Origin: Kofleriaceae bacterium | GTDB taxonomy: Bacteria > Myxococcota_A > Polyangia > Haliangiales > Haliangiaceae | Direction of reading: 5' to 3' | Assembly (NCBI GenBank): GCA_018058095.1 | Contig: JAGPCO010000034.1 | Span: forward strand, 1 to 59,312 | DNA length: 59,312 nt | In this document: piece after piece, positions 1 through 9,389 of the stretch | How the letters are laid out: each line of letters opens with the position of its first letter | How positions within the stretch are numbered: the stretch's first letter is position 1 | The notes under the pieces: model-generated | Databases searched by the model: none | What the model was told of the DNA's origin: nothing | Seen by the model: the letters and a program-made list of their open reading frames with translations, nothing else | Made by a program: the position numbers and the translations under genes

Positions 1-2
1 AG

Positions 3-731
3 TCGAACCACCACCACACGGTCATCTTCGACCGGCACGGCAACGTGTCGCTCTTCATGCATCACTTCCACCGCCTGCTCGCGCGCTGCCAGAACGTCCT
101 GCGCGGCCGGTGCGAGAACCTGTGGGCCGCCGAGGAGCCGTGTGTCACCCGCCTGCTCGAACCGGAGACCGTCGTGGCCAAGCTGGTCTACGCGGCCGCC
201 AACCCGGTCAAAGACCACCTCGTCTCGCGTGCCGTGCAGTGGCCTGGCGTCAACACCTACAAGCAACTCAAGGCCGGCAAGCCGCTGCGCGCGCGGCGGC
301 CTCGCTTCTACTTCGCCGCTGACGGTGACATGCCGGCCGAGGTCACCCGCCCGCTCACCATTCCACCCGAGCTCGGTCCACGCGATCAGGTGATCGCCGC
401 GGTCGTCGCCGGGGTCGAAGAGGTCGAGCGCGCCGCGCGCGCTGGCCTGAGCAAGTCGGGCGAGCGGGTGGTCGGGCGACGCGGCATCCTGCGTCAGTCA
501 TGGAGGGCTCGACCGTCGTCGCCGCGTCCGGTCCGTCACCTGCGTCCGCGCTTTGCCGGCAAGGAATCGGTGCGCCGGCTCGCGCTGGCGGGATATCGCG
601 ACTTTCTGTCTGCCTACCGTGCTGCACGCCGCGCATGGTTGGCCGGCATCGACGTGATCTTCCCGGCCGGCACGTACCAGCTCGCGCGGTTCGCGCCGAT
701 CAGGGTCGCGCCACTCATCTCCACCGGCTAG
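3..731 (+). CDS. RAYT-like (REP-associated, IS200-type) transposase, 5' end outside window
   Basis: The reading frame is open to the left edge, so the N-terminus is missing; 242 codons plus the stop remain. The visible start, SNHHHTVIFD, matches the NHxH (HUH) metal-binding motif of Y1-type single-strand transposases. The segment YAAANPVKDHLVSRAVQWPG resembles the NPV..GLV....WPWSS block of RAYT proteins. The C-terminal FAGKE...FLSAYRAAR and FPAGTYQLARF pattern is typical of a transposase subfamily common in myxobacterial and planctomycete genomes. Such proteins nick and join single-stranded hairpins. No flanking palindromes can be assigned because the left side is cut off. It may be a domesticated single-copy gene rather than an active element. 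Confidence 0.75.
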   Translation, partial: SNHHHTVIFDRHGNVSLFMHHFHRLLARCQNVLRGRCENLWAAEEPCVTRLLEPETVVAKLVYAAANPVKDHLVSRAVQWPGVNTYKQLKAGKPLRARRPRFYFAADGDMPAEVTRPLTIPPELGPRDQVIAAVVAGVEEVERAARAGLSKSGERVVGRRGILRQSWRARPSSPRPVRHLRPRFAGKESVRRLALAGYRDFLSAYRAARRAWLAGIDVIFPAGTYQLARFAPIRVAPLISTG

Positions 732-1162
732 CGCCACGACCGTTGCGCTGTGAAAGTTGGCTCCTTTCGGCCAGATTCCGCCTCACGGTTCGGAAGGGTG
801 CGGCGGGGAAGCACCTCCGGTGCGCACGCCGTGGCCGCCGTGTGATCCGCGCTCCTGTCGATTAGGACCTCTGATTCGACACTCTCTCCGAGCGCGCGCT
901 GGCGCAGCTCGGTGCCGCGCATTCCGGACGTTGGTCGCTACCGATCTGCGCGTCCACCTGGTCGATCCTCCTTCGTTTCGAGATCGGCGGTGGCTGAGCT
1001 GGCCAGCGTGGGTGTCCTGTAGGGGCGCAACCCCGTTGGGGACGGGGCGCCTTGCCGGGCCGCCTTGCGCCGGGGCCTGCCCCAGCGTCGGCGGGAGGCC
1101 TGTTGGGGGCGGGTAGGTGGTGTGGGCGAGGGGGACGCCTGTCGGCGCGGGCGGCGCACGGG
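732..1162. other. 431-bp intergenic stretch, no gene seen
   Basis: This lies between the plus-strand transposase and the 3' end of holA on the minus strand. It has short GC-rich inverted pieces, for example CCCC-GTT-GGGG near 1032-1042 and GGCGC...GCGCC around 1048-1073. These could help terminate holA transcription, but no convincing hairpin plus U-tract is present. No reading frame has recognisable homology. Confidence 0.4.
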
Positions 1163-2197
1163 TCATGCGGCTGAGGTGACCAGTTCGCGGACGAGGCGCT
1201 CGAGGACGAGGCGCTCGGCCAGGGTGCGCCCGAGTGTCTTGACTTGAGCCGCGGTCACGGCCCCGGTGATGGACGGGTCCCCCTTGAGGGCGCGGTCGGC
1301 GGCAGCGAGCCGGCTGGTCGTGCGCGCCAACGCCGGTGCGCTGTAGCGTCGGGCCTGGGCCGCCAGCTTGTCGACGACGAACGGCGGTACTCCCAGCGCC
1401 GAGGGGTACTCCGTCCGGCTGGCGCCGCTCTCGCGCAGCTGGTGCACCATCCCAAGCTGACGCACGTAGCGGGCCAGCATGACGATCACACCAAGCGCGC
1501 TGTCGCGCTGATCGCACAGCGAGTCGACCGCCCGCAGGGCACCTCCCAGGTCCCCGGCACCGATGGCATCGGTCAGCTCGAACACCGACCGCTCGCGGGT
1601 CTCCGCTACCAGCTCGTCCACATCGTCGACGCTGATGGCCCGCTGCCCGGCATACAGGCCGAGCTGCTCGACTACCAGGCTAAGTCGAGACAGGTCGTTG
1701 CCCACTGCATCGGCCAGGCGCTCCCCCGCCCCTGCACCCAACTGGACCCCGGCCCGTTCGGCCTCTGTCCGGATCCACGCCATCGGATTCCGCGGCGCTT
1801 CGAGCACGTGCAGGAAGCCCTTCTTGTTGGCCGCCGCGTACAGTTTGAGCCGCTTGTCGAGCTTGCTGGTGTAGGCGAACAGCACCGTGCTCGGGCACGG
1901 ATCGTCAAAGTATGCGATCAGCGCCGGCGCCTCGTCAGCGGGGAGCGGCCCCAGGTCACGAACGTAGATCATGCGCCGGGTCGCCATCATCGGAAGCGTT
2001 TGCGCGTAGGCAAGGATGCGCTGCGCGCTCGGCTTGCCCTCGATCACGTCGTAGTTGAACCCACGCGCCGAAGGCGGCACGGCTCCATCTCGGACCGCCG
2101 CCAGCAGGCGGTCGACCAGCACGGGCTGGTCAGATGAAACGATGTAAACCGGCGCGAGCTTGCCTGCGCGCGCCTGGGTCAGCAGGTCCTCCGCCAT
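1163..2197 (-). CDS. holA: DNA polymerase III subunit delta
   Basis: A 344-residue protein matching the clamp-loader delta subunit, which opens the beta sliding clamp during replication. The N-terminus (AEDLLTQARAGKLAPVYIVSSDQPVLVDRLLAAV) has the family pattern 'P.Yl..G.e..L......'. It is followed by YDVIEGK, RRMIYVRDL and a helical C-terminal collar domain with ERSVFELTDAIGAGDL, a well-conserved family signature. The ATG at 2197 is chosen because homology begins there; an in-frame upstream extension looks unlike protein. No strong ribosome binding site is visible (GCGGCC precedes the ATG). It is a housekeeping gene with no apparent link to the chemotaxis genes. Confidence 0.9.
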   Translation of the reverse strand: MAEDLLTQARAGKLAPVYIVSSDQPVLVDRLLAAVRDGAVPPSARGFNYDVIEGKPSAQRILAYAQTLPMMATRRMIYVRDLGPLPADEAPALIAYFDDPCPSTVLFAYTSKLDKRLKLYAAANKKGFLHVLEAPRNPMAWIRTEAERAGVQLGAGAGERLADAVGNDLSRLSLVVEQLGLYAGQRAISVDDVDELVAETRERSVFELTDAIGAGDLGGALRAVDSLCDQRDSALGVIVMLARYVRQLGMVHQLRESGASRTEYPSALGVPPFVVDKLAAQARRYSAPALARTTSRLAAADRALKGDPSITGAVTAAQVKTLGRTLAERLVLERLVRELVTSAA

Positions 2198-2293
2198 GGC
2201 CGCGACGTTAGCAGACCCCGCGCAGGACGGCGCTCCGGCCGGTTCGTGCAGCGTCCACGCAGGGACGGCCACTGAAGAACCTCGGGCGGGCGG

Positions 2294-2545
2294 GACTCCG
2301 GGGGCAGGTTCCTGGCCGTGGGGCTCCGGGGTTAGGCTCGGAGCCGTGTGGCTCCGGGGTTAGGCTCGGGGCCGTGGGACTCCGGGGGCAGGTTCCTGGC
2401 CGTGGGGCTCCGGGGTTAGGCTCGGGGCCGTGGGGCTCCGGGGTTAGGCTCGGGGCCGTGTGGCTCCGGGGTTAGGCTCGGGGCCGTGGGGCTCCGGGGT
2501 TAGGCTCGGGGCCGTGGGGCTCCGGGGTTAGGCTTGGGGCCTGGG
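2294..2545. repeat. 28-bp tandem repeat, nine copies
   Basis: Nine head-to-tail units of exactly 28 bp start at 2294, 2322, 2350, 2378, 2406, 2434, 2462, 2490 and 2518. The main unit begins GGCTCCGGGGTTAGGCTCGG. Units 1 and 4 are a second variant (GACTCCGGGGGCAGGTTCCT...), so a two-type mosaic has been copied in blocks. The period is not a multiple of three and no frame across it looks coding. It lies about 100 bp upstream of the holA start on the opposite side of its promoter region. It is a minisatellite, not CRISPR, because no spacers separate the units. Confidence 0.95.
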
Positions 2546-3046
2546 TTGGAGTCGTGGGACTCCAGTGCCCGTGTCGTCCCCCGCTCGGGTTGCCTCTCGG
2601 CCTGGCGTTCGGGCTGCCTATCGGGTCGGCAGGCACGCCGTCGTGGGCCCCGCCGTGGCGCTCGACCAACTTGCCGCCTGCGGGCGACCGGATCAGCCGA
2701 CCGAAGCCTGACTCCCGAGCAGACCGCGCACGTGCGGCTCATCGATCACGAGCTCGCAGCAGGCCGCGCGGTGACCGTCGAGGCTAGCAGGCGTCGGTCG
2801 TGCCTCGGTCCGGCCTCGCCCCCGCCGGGTCCCGGCAACGCGCCCATGCCCGGCCACATGACGTGGCCCCCCTCCGGCAGATCGACGTAGGCGTAGTCGA
2901 TCGGACTGCCGCGCCGGCGCAGCAGGTCGGACCGCGGTGGTGTCGCCCGGGCGCGCCGCCACCACCATCTGCCGGATATGCTCGCGCAGCGGGATGAGGC
3001 GGTGGATCCACGGCAGGAGCGCCGCCGCGCCGTCGCGACGGTCGGG
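2546..3046. other. Intergenic stretch holding only a decayed gene remnant
   Basis: Sequence between the 28-bp array and the 3' end of the first cheR. Part of it (about 2800-3040, minus strand) looks like a frameshifted coding remnant listed separately. The rest has no recognisable gene, RNA or promoter. Confidence 0.4.
2790..3040 (-). pseudogene. Possible frameshifted remnant of a hydrolase-like gene
   Basis: Two minus-strand frames read in succession look protein-like. The first reads LLPWIHRLIPLREHIRQMVV and the second, after a shift near 2930, reads GSPIDYAYVDLPEGGHVMWPG before running into low-quality sequence and a stop. The second piece resembles the C-terminal His region of alpha/beta-hydrolase-fold proteins (YvdlPegGH). 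There is no complete frame, no start and no ribosome binding site. It could equally be chance in GC-rich DNA, so the call is tentative. Confidence 0.2.
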
Positions 3047-3859
3047 TCACGCCCGCCGGTAGATCGTCCCGGTCACTGGCGCCAGGGGCACGGGGAGGCC
3101 GGTCAGCGCCTCGGCGTGGCCGACCACGAGGATCCCCTCCGCGTCGAGCAGGCGCGCCAGCGCGGTCAGGACCCGGACCCGCGTCTCCCGGTTGAAGTAG
3201 ATGAGGACGTTGCGGCAGAAGATGACGTCGAACGGCCCTCGCACCGGGTACGGCGGCGCCACCAGGTTGAGCGACTCGAACGTCACGAGCCCTCGCACCG
3301 GCCCGACCTCGTACGTGCGATCGCGGGCGTCCCCGCAGCGCCGCAGGTGGGCGTGGCGCAGCGCCAGCGGCACCGGCGCCACGTCACGCTCCTCGTAGCG
3401 GCCGGCCCGCGCTTCGGCCAGGGCCTTGCTGGAGATGTCGGTCGCCAGCACCGCGACATCGACCGGCTGGCCGCTGGCGGCGTCGGCCGCCACCATCGCC
3501 ATCGAGTACGGCTCCTGCCCGGTCGAACACGCGGCCGACCACAGGCGCAGGCGCCGCGCACCGCGCTGGACCCGGGCCCGCAGCACCCAGTACAGGTGCT
3601 CGAAGTGGTCGGGCTCGCGGAAGAAGCCGGTGACGTTGGTGGCGATGGCGTCGATGAAGTGCTGCCGCTCCTGGCCGTCCGGGTCGGCCAGCACGACCTT
3701 GAGGTAGTCGCGTGGCGTCGCCATGCCCAGGGCTCGCATGCGCGGCCGGATGCGCGCCTCGATGAGCGACCGCTTGTCGCTGGCGACGTCGATCCCGGCG
3801 TGGTTACGCGCCAGCGCCTCGAACTCGGCCAGCGTGGCGGAGCCGAGCGCGCGGGTCAT
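3047..3859 (-). CDS. cheR: CheR-type chemoreceptor glutamate methyltransferase
   Basis: A 270-residue SAM-dependent methyltransferase that adds methyl groups to glutamates of chemoreceptors during adaptation. The N-terminal helical domain includes ATNVTGFFREPDHF, where the N-T..FFR motif is invariant in CheR. The SAM-binding core shows WSAACSTGQEPYSMAM and the C-terminal FDVIFCRNVLIYFNRE block. It is the last gene of the minus-strand operon. Its ATG overlaps the stop of the receptor gene upstream (ATGA), so it is translationally coupled to that receptor and probably modifies it. Two further cheR genes lie in the window. Confidence 0.93.
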   Translation of the reverse strand: MTRALGSATLAEFEALARNHAGIDVASDKRSLIEARIRPRMRALGMATPRDYLKVVLADPDGQERQHFIDAIATNVTGFFREPDHFEHLYWVLRARVQRGARRLRLWSAACSTGQEPYSMAMVAADAASGQPVDVAVLATDISSKALAEARAGRYEERDVAPVPLALRHAHLRRCGDARDRTYEVGPVRGLVTFESLNLVAPPYPVRGPFDVIFCRNVLIYFNRETRVRVLTALARLLDAEGILVVGHAEALTGLPVPLAPVTGTIYRRA

Positions 3860-5982
3860 CAGAAGTCGCCGAGCGGCTTGGCGCGGGCGTGGCCCTTGCC
3901 GGCGCTGCCGCCGCTGCTGCTCGGCGCGCCCGACACCGCGTCGAACGCGGCCAGGTCCTGCGTGCCCTTGCGGGCGTAGCGAGTCGGGCGAACCTCGCCG
4001 CCGGTCACCGCCGGCAGCACCGGCGACGACCCACGGGCGATGGTGTGGCCCTGGCCGTGGCTCGGGCCGTGGCCATCACGCTCGATGCGGTAGGTCGAGA
4101 CCAGGCTCGCCATCTCGCGCGCCTGCGCCGACAGCTCCTCGCTGGCGCCGGCGCTCTCCTCGGCGTTGGCCACGTTGCGCTGCATCACCATCTCGATCTG
4201 CGACACCGCCTTGTTGAGGTGCTCGATGCCGCGCGCCTGCTCGTCGGAGGCGTTGGAGATGTCGCCGACGATGCCGGTCAGGCGGCCGACCTGGCCGTCG
4301 ATCTCGCCCAGCGAGGACGCGACCTGGCGGGCGATGTCCTGGCCGTGGTCCGACAGCTGCATCGACTCGCGGATGAGGCTCTCGGTGTTGCGCGCGGCCT
4401 CCTTCGACCGCAGCGCCAGGTTGCGGACCTCCTCGGCGACGACCGCGAAGCCGCGGCCGGCCTCGCCGGCGCGGGCGCCCTCGACCGCGGCGTTGAGGGC
4501 CAAGAGGTTGGTCTGGAACGCGATCTCGTTGATGTCCGAGATGATGGCCGCGGTGGCCTGAGCGGCGGTCCGGATCTTCTCCATCGCCTCGGTCATCTGC
4601 ATCATCGCGCTCGACGCCTGCTGCGAGCTGTCGCGCGCCGACTGCACCAGCGAGTTGGCCTCGCGGGCGTTGCCGGCGTTCTGCTTGGTCATGACCGACA
4701 TCTCCTCGATGCTGGCCGCGGTCTCCTCGAGCGAGGCGGCCTGCTGCGACGACCCGGCCGCGACCGACTGGTTGGAGTTGGCGATGTTGGTCACGGCGGC
4801 GGCGACCTCGTCGGCCGCGCCGGCGACCTGGGCCAGGCCGTCGTGGATGGTCTGGGCCGCGGTGTTGACCGCGCCGCGCATCGTGCCGAACTCGCCGACG
4901 TAGTCGCCGGTCATGCGCGCCACCAGGTCCCGGCTGGCGATGCGCTGCAGCACGTCGGACGCCTCCTCGATCGGCGTCTGCACGGCCGTGACCATGGCGT
5001 TGAGGCCGGTCACCACCTCGCCGTACGCGCCGGTCGCGGACCAGCCACAGCGGCTGGAGAGCTCACCCTTCTCGAGCGCCGCGGCCAGCCGCTTGCACTC
5101 GGCGACCAGCCGGCCGACGGCCTCGCTGGCCTGGTTGACGCCGAGCGACAGCTGGTCACGCGACGAGCGCGGGGTGGCGCGGGCGGTGATGTCACCGGCC
5201 GCCAGCGCGTTGGCGGCCCGGGTCACGCCCTGCATGTAGTCGAGCGTGCCGCGGATGGCCTCGATCATCTCGCCGATCTCGTCCTTGCGGTCGTAGTCGA
5301 TGCGCTGCTCGGTGTCGCCCTCGGCGGCGCGCAGGGCGGCGTCGCGCACCGCCTGCATCGGCCGCAGCACGCTGCGGGCCATGAGGTAGGACGCGCCGGC
5401 GGCGAGGAGCAGGGCGATCGCGAAGACCGCGATCATGATCCACGGCCGCGTCGAGGCCAAGCCGGCGACGGTCTCGCCGTGGCTCTTGATCCGCATCTCG
5501 GTCGCGGCCACCAGGGCGGCGATGGCGGCTTCCTCCGCGTGGTAGGCCGGCTCGACCTTGGCCTCGAACACCTCGACCGCCTTGGCCGGGCCCTCGGTCA
5601 CGGCCGGGATCAGGTCGCGGAACACCGCGTCGAAGAAGACGCGCCCGGCCGCGAGCGCCGTATCGAGCTCCCGGCTCGGCTGGGTCCGCTGCCAGTGGGC
5701 GGCGCGGGCGTCGTAGGCGCTGCGCAGCTCGCCCAGCTTCTTCTCGATGGCGACCCGGTTGCCCGGGTCGCTCATCAGGTGGAGCGCCTGCGCGAACGCC
5801 TCGAGGCCCGACATCGGCGGTGGGACGATGTCGGCGAACAGCTCGTTGTCGAGGCGCAGCTCGACCACGGACGGGCCGTCGGGTCCGATCGCGCGCACCG
5901 TGGTGACCGCGGTGATCGCCGCCACCACCAGGGCGACGGCGATGATGCCGGCGGTCAGGATGAACTTGGTCTTGATGGTCAT
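3859..5982 (-). CDS. Transmembrane methyl-accepting chemotaxis protein
   Basis: A 707-residue receptor. TM1 spans about residues 7-27, an extracytoplasmic helical sensing domain spans 30-180, and TM2 is around 181-202. A HAMP domain follows ([21 protein letters not shown]), then further HAMP-like linker, then a long coiled-coil signalling domain. The tip hairpin reads [22 protein letters not shown], with Gly where most receptors have Ala (VEAARAGE). The C-terminus ends PLGDF, which lacks the aromatic pair of the NWETF-type CheR/CheB tether. The start ATG at 5982 has AGGAGAGG just upstream and overlaps the cheW stop (ATGA). The ligand cannot be inferred. Confidence 0.93.
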   Translation of the reverse strand: MTIKTKFILTAGIIAVALVVAAITAVTTVRAIGPDGPSVVELRLDNELFADIVPPPMSGLEAFAQALHLMSDPGNRVAIEKKLGELRSAYDARAAHWQRTQPSRELDTALAAGRVFFDAVFRDLIPAVTEGPAKAVEVFEAKVEPAYHAEEAAIAALVAATEMRIKSHGETVAGLASTRPWIMIAVFAIALLLAAGASYLMARSVLRPMQAVRDAALRAAEGDTEQRIDYDRKDEIGEMIEAIRGTLDYMQGVTRAANALAAGDITARATPRSSRDQLSLGVNQASEAVGRLVAECKRLAAALEKGELSSRCGWSATGAYGEVVTGLNAMVTAVQTPIEEASDVLQRIASRDLVARMTGDYVGEFGTMRGAVNTAAQTIHDGLAQVAGAADEVAAAVTNIANSNQSVAAGSSQQAASLEETAASIEEMSVMTKQNAGNAREANSLVQSARDSSQQASSAMMQMTEAMEKIRTAAQATAAIISDINEIAFQTNLLALNAAVEGARAGEAGRGFAVVAEEVRNLALRSKEAARNTESLIRESMQLSDHGQDIARQVASSLGEIDGQVGRLTGIVGDISNASDEQARGIEHLNKAVSQIEMVMQRNVANAEESAGASEELSAQAREMASLVSTYRIERDGHGPSHGQGHTIARGSSPVLPAVTGGEVRPTRYARKGTQDLAAFDAVSGAPSSSGGSAGKGHARAKPLGDF

Positions 5983-6497
5983 GGCCTCTCCTCGTGTTCC
6001 ACGGGCTGGGCGGCGCTGGCCGCGGTGGGGTTGATGTCGACCAGGCCCGCGATGTGGGTCAGGCACCGATCGAGATCGACCATGAACAGCAGACGTTCAC
6101 CCTGCGCCGCCATGCTGAGGACGAAGTCCTGGCCGATCGCCATGCCCAGCGTGGGGCGCGGCCGCAGCATGCCGGTCGTGATGTCGAGCACCTCGAGCAC
6201 CTCGTGGACGATGAGCCCGACCGAGCCGCTCGAGCCGGCGTGGACGATCAGGATCACCGTCTGCTCGGTGTCGGGGGTGGGGCCCAGGCCGAGCGCGTCG
6301 GCCAGGTCGATCGCCGGCATGACCTTGCCGCGCAGGCTGATGACGCCGCGGATGCAGCGCGGCTTGCGCGGCAGGCGGGTCACCGGCAGCAGCCGGACGA
6401 TCTCGCGGATGGCCAGCACCGGGATGGCGTACAGCTCGGTGGCCAGCCGGAACGACATGTACTTGCCGGCCAGCTCGGGGGGGGGTGGGGCGCTCAT
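5979..6497 (-). CDS. cheW: CheW coupling protein
   Basis: A 172-residue CheW-domain adaptor linking chemoreceptors to the CheA kinase. Family blocks are [22 protein letters not shown] at the start, then [22 protein letters not shown], then [14 protein letters not shown]. The ATG at 6497 is chosen because AGGAG precedes it by six bases and homology starts a few residues later; the Pro run after the start (SAPPPP) is a short linker. It lies between cheA (47 bp upstream) and the receptor gene (4-bp overlap), so kinase, adaptor and receptor are made from one message. Confidence 0.93.
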   Translation of the reverse strand: MSAPPPPELAGKYMSFRLATELYAIPVLAIREIVRLLPVTRLPRKPRCIRGVISLRGKVMPAIDLADALGLGPTPDTEQTVILIVHAGSSGSVGLIVHEVLEVLDITTGMLRPRPTLGMAIGQDFVLSMAAQGERLLFMVDLDRCLTHIAGLVDINPTAASAAQPVEHEERP

Positions 6498-6544
6498 GCG
6501 GCTCCTGTGCGGACGCGATCGGAGGTGGGGAGGTCGGGGGCGGG

Positions 6545-8926
6545 TCAGGCGGCCATGGGGGACGCGGTGCACGCGGCCACCAGGTTGTCGAGGTGCAGGA
6601 TGAGGCCGATGCGGCCGGACGCCAGGATGGCGGCGCCGGCCAGGAACTTGCTGCGGGCGTAGACGTCGTCGAGCGGCTTGATCACCACCTGCTGGTGCGC
6701 CACCACCTCGTCGACCAGGATGCCGACCTTGCGGCTGTCGACCTCGGCGACGACGACGATGTGGTCGCGCGGGGCGCTGGCATCGACCACCACCTCGGAT
6801 GGCGGGCCGCCGAGGCCACCGAGCAAGCCGCCGAGCCGGATGATGGGCAGGACCTCGCCACGCAGCTGAAGCACCTCGTCGGAGCCGCGCACGCTCTGGA
6901 TGGCGCCGGGCGCCGGCCGCAGCGTGCCGAGCACCGACACCGTCGGCACCACGTACGAGGCGCCGCGGCTGGCCACGACCAGGCCGTCGATCACCGCCAG
7001 GGTCAGCGGCAGGCGCAGCTTGAACTCGGTGCCGCGACCAGGGGTCGAGCTCAGATCGACCCGGCCGCGCATCTGCTCGATGGCGCGCTTGACCACGTCC
7101 ATGCCGACGCCGCGCCCCGACAGCTCGCTCACGGTGGCGGCGGTCGAGAACCCGGGCGCGAAGATGAGCTGATCGATCTGCTCCGGGCTCATCGTCGAGC
7201 TGGTGGGGAGCAGGCCCTTCTCCACCGCCTTGCGGCGGATGCGGTCGCGATCGAGGCCCTTGCCGTCGTCGCTGAGCTCGATGACGATCGAGCCGCCCTG
7301 CTGCGAGGCGGCGATGCGGATCGTCGCCTGCTCTGGCTTGCCGGCGGCGGCTCGGTCGGCCGCCGACTCGATGCCGTGGTCGACCGCGTTGCGCAGCATG
7401 TGGACCAGCGGGTCGTGCAGCTGCTCGACCATGCTGCGATCCATCTCGATGCCGTCGCCGATGGTGACCAGGGCGACGTTCTTGCCGGTCTGGCGCGACA
7501 GCTCGCGCACCATGCGGGCCAGCTTCTGGAAGATGCCCTGGAGCGGCACCATGCGCAGGCGCAGGGCCTGGTCCTGCAAGGTCCGGGTCAGGCGGCTGAG
7601 CTGGGCCAGCTGGCCGGCGACCCGGGCCGCGCCGAGGGCGGCGATCTCCGGGGCGTGCGCCACCATGGCCTGCAGCGTGATCAGCTCGCCGATCAGCTCG
7701 ACGAAGGTGTCGATGCGCTCGACGTCGACCTTGAGCGTCTCGCGCAGCCCGGCCGGGGCGCGTGCCCCTGGGGCCGGCCCCTTGCTGGCCCCGGCCAGGC
7801 CGGCCAGGCCGGCCGCGGCTGGCGCGGCCGAGGTGCCGACCGGCGCGGCGGCGGCGACGACCGGCGCGGCGTCGGTGGCGCCTGGCGCGCCGGCGGTTGC
7901 GGCGACGGGCGTGGGCGTTGACCCCGTCGGCGCTTGCTCGGCGGCACGGGCCGCCGCCGGCGCGGGTGCCTCGGCCGGCTCCTCATCGAACAGGACCACC
8001 CCGGCGGCTGGCGGCGCGGTCGGCGCGCCGACGGCCTTCGGCTTGCCCGACAGGGCCTGCGCCAGCCGGGCCACCAGCGCCTGGACCCCGCTGGTCACGG
8101 CCAGGGGCTGACCGGTCGAGGCCGCGGTCTGCAGCGCCTCGCACGAGGCCCGCATGGCCGTGCTGGCGTCGAACAGCAGCTCGATGGCCGAGCGGTCGAG
8201 CGCGCGGGCGCCGTCGCGGATGGCGTCCAGGAGCGACTCGGTGTGGTGGGCGATGTCCGTGATCTCGCGCAGGCCGATGAAGCCGGCCACCCCCTTGATG
8301 GTGTGGAAGGCCCGGAACAGCTGGTGCACGTCGTCGCGCTCGATCGCCGCGCCTTGCTCGGCCCGTAGCAAGATGCCATCGACCCCGGACAGCGCGGCGC
8401 CTGACTCCCCGAGGAACTCGCCGACGAGCATCATCGTGTTCTCGTCACGCTCGAAGTCGGTCGGCGCCGGCTCCTTGGCCACCACCGGCGCCGCCGTCGC
8501 CGCGGCCGCGACCTTGCCGCTGGCCAGCGCGGCCAGCAGCGGCGCGACCGCCTGGCTGTGCGCCAGCGGCTCGGCCCGGTCGACCGCGGTCCCGACCAGG
8601 GTCAGCAGCTCGCGCAGCACGTCGGCGGCGTGGATGATCAGCGTCTGCTCGTCGGCGGTCAGCTCGCGCGTGTCTCGCCGCGCCTGGTCGAGCAGGCTCG
8701 ACGAGGCCAGCGCCACGTCGGTCACCTGGACCAGGCCGATGTACGCGGCGACGCCCTTGATGCCGTGCAGGGCCTTGTACATGGCCGTCGTGTCGCTGGC
8801 CTCGGCCTGGCCGGCGTCGGCTCGGAGCAGCGCGCTCTCGACCTCGCCGAGGCTGGCCGTGGCCTGGGTCAGGAACTCCTTGACCAGGGCCAGGGTCGTG
8901 CTGTCGCGGCGAAAGTCGGCGCTCAC
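6545..8926 (-). CDS. cheA: CheA histidine kinase with two phosphotransfer (HPt) domains
   Basis: A 793-residue chemotaxis kinase. There are two tandem HPt domains, the first with its phosphorylatable His at residue 54 (ALHGIKGVAAYIGL) and the second at residue 208 (AFHTIKGVAGFIGL). An Ala/Pro-rich linker of about 100 residues follows, with no recognisable P2 CheY-docking domain. Then come the dimerisation helices, the ATPase domain (MLRNAVDHGIE, DDGKGLD, GRGVGMDVVK) and a C-terminal CheW-like regulatory domain. It stands 7 bp downstream of cheX. Doubled HPt domains suggest more than one phosphoryl acceptor, but no cheY lies in this operon; the nearest are in the plus-strand cluster. Confidence 0.95.
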   Translation of the reverse strand: MSADFRRDSTTLALVKEFLTQATASLGEVESALLRADAGQAEASDTTAMYKALHGIKGVAAYIGLVQVTDVALASSSLLDQARRDTRELTADEQTLIIHAADVLRELLTLVGTAVDRAEPLAHSQAVAPLLAALASGKVAAAATAAPVVAKEPAPTDFERDENTMMLVGEFLGESGAALSGVDGILLRAEQGAAIERDDVHQLFRAFHTIKGVAGFIGLREITDIAHHTESLLDAIRDGARALDRSAIELLFDASTAMRASCEALQTAASTGQPLAVTSGVQALVARLAQALSGKPKAVGAPTAPPAAGVVLFDEEPAEAPAPAAARAAEQAPTGSTPTPVAATAGAPGATDAAPVVAAAAPVGTSAAPAAAGLAGLAGASKGPAPGARAPAGLRETLKVDVERIDTFVELIGELITLQAMVAHAPEIAALGAARVAGQLAQLSRLTRTLQDQALRLRMVPLQGIFQKLARMVRELSRQTGKNVALVTIGDGIEMDRSMVEQLHDPLVHMLRNAVDHGIESAADRAAAGKPEQATIRIAASQQGGSIVIELSDDGKGLDRDRIRRKAVEKGLLPTSSTMSPEQIDQLIFAPGFSTAATVSELSGRGVGMDVVKRAIEQMRGRVDLSSTPGRGTEFKLRLPLTLAVIDGLVVASRGASYVVPTVSVLGTLRPAPGAIQSVRGSDEVLQLRGEVLPIIRLGGLLGGLGGPPSEVVVDASAPRDHIVVVAEVDSRKVGILVDEVVAHQQVVIKPLDDVYARSKFLAGAAILASGRIGLILHLDNLVAACTASPMAA

Positions 8927-8933
8927 CGGGGCC

Positions 8934-9389
8934 TCACTTGCTGTGGATGACGGTCACGGCGACCGGCGTGCCGGCCAGGTCGACCTGGATCGACTGGATG
9001 CTGGTGGCGTCGGTGGTATTGACGACCCCCTCGAACAGGATGGGCAGGCCCAGGGCCAGGTCGCGGTTCTTGTCGGGGCGGGACGCCTTGCTCATCCCTG
9101 CGACCATGTTGGCGATCTCGCCGAGGGCGTCACGAATCTCGTGGTCGGACGGGACCTCATGGTCCTCCATCTGGAGCATGCGCCGTGCCAGCACGACGCA
9201 GGTCGGCCGGTCGGCGGTGACGCCGATCTGGACCGAGTCGTTGGTGCCGACCAGCGGCACGAACGCCCCCTGCAGGCCGGTCGGGCAGCGCGCCTCCACC
9301 TTGCCCGCCATGGACAGCGAGGTCGCCGCGACCTTGCAGAAGCTGACCGCCGCCACGTTGAGCCACTGATCCGCAGAAAGTTCAGACAT
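8934..9389 (-). CDS. cheX: CheX-type chemotaxis phosphatase
   Basis: A 151-residue protein of the CheC/CheX/FliY fold, which dephosphorylates CheY-P. The diagnostic helix is ALGEIANMVAGMSK, which carries the E..N catalytic pair of CheX. The C-terminal beta strands (SIQVDLAGTPVAVTVIHSK) fit the family. The ATG at 9389 has GGAG upstream and overlaps the end of cheR by 8 bp in another frame. Since no cheZ is present, this is the likely signal-termination enzyme of the first chemotaxis operon. Confidence 0.8.
   Translation of the reverse strand: MSELSADQWLNVAAVSFCKVAATSLSMAGKVEARCPTGLQGAFVPLVGTNDSVQIGVTADRPTCVVLARRMLQMEDHEVPSDHEIRDALGEIANMVAGMSKASRPDKNRDLALGLPILFEGVVNTTDATSIQSIQVDLAGTPVAVTVIHSK

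Noticed and set aside
732-1162. Structured RNA between the transposase and holA
   Set aside because: Short GC-rich inverted pieces exist, but no tRNA-like cloverleaf or known riboswitch core could be drawn.
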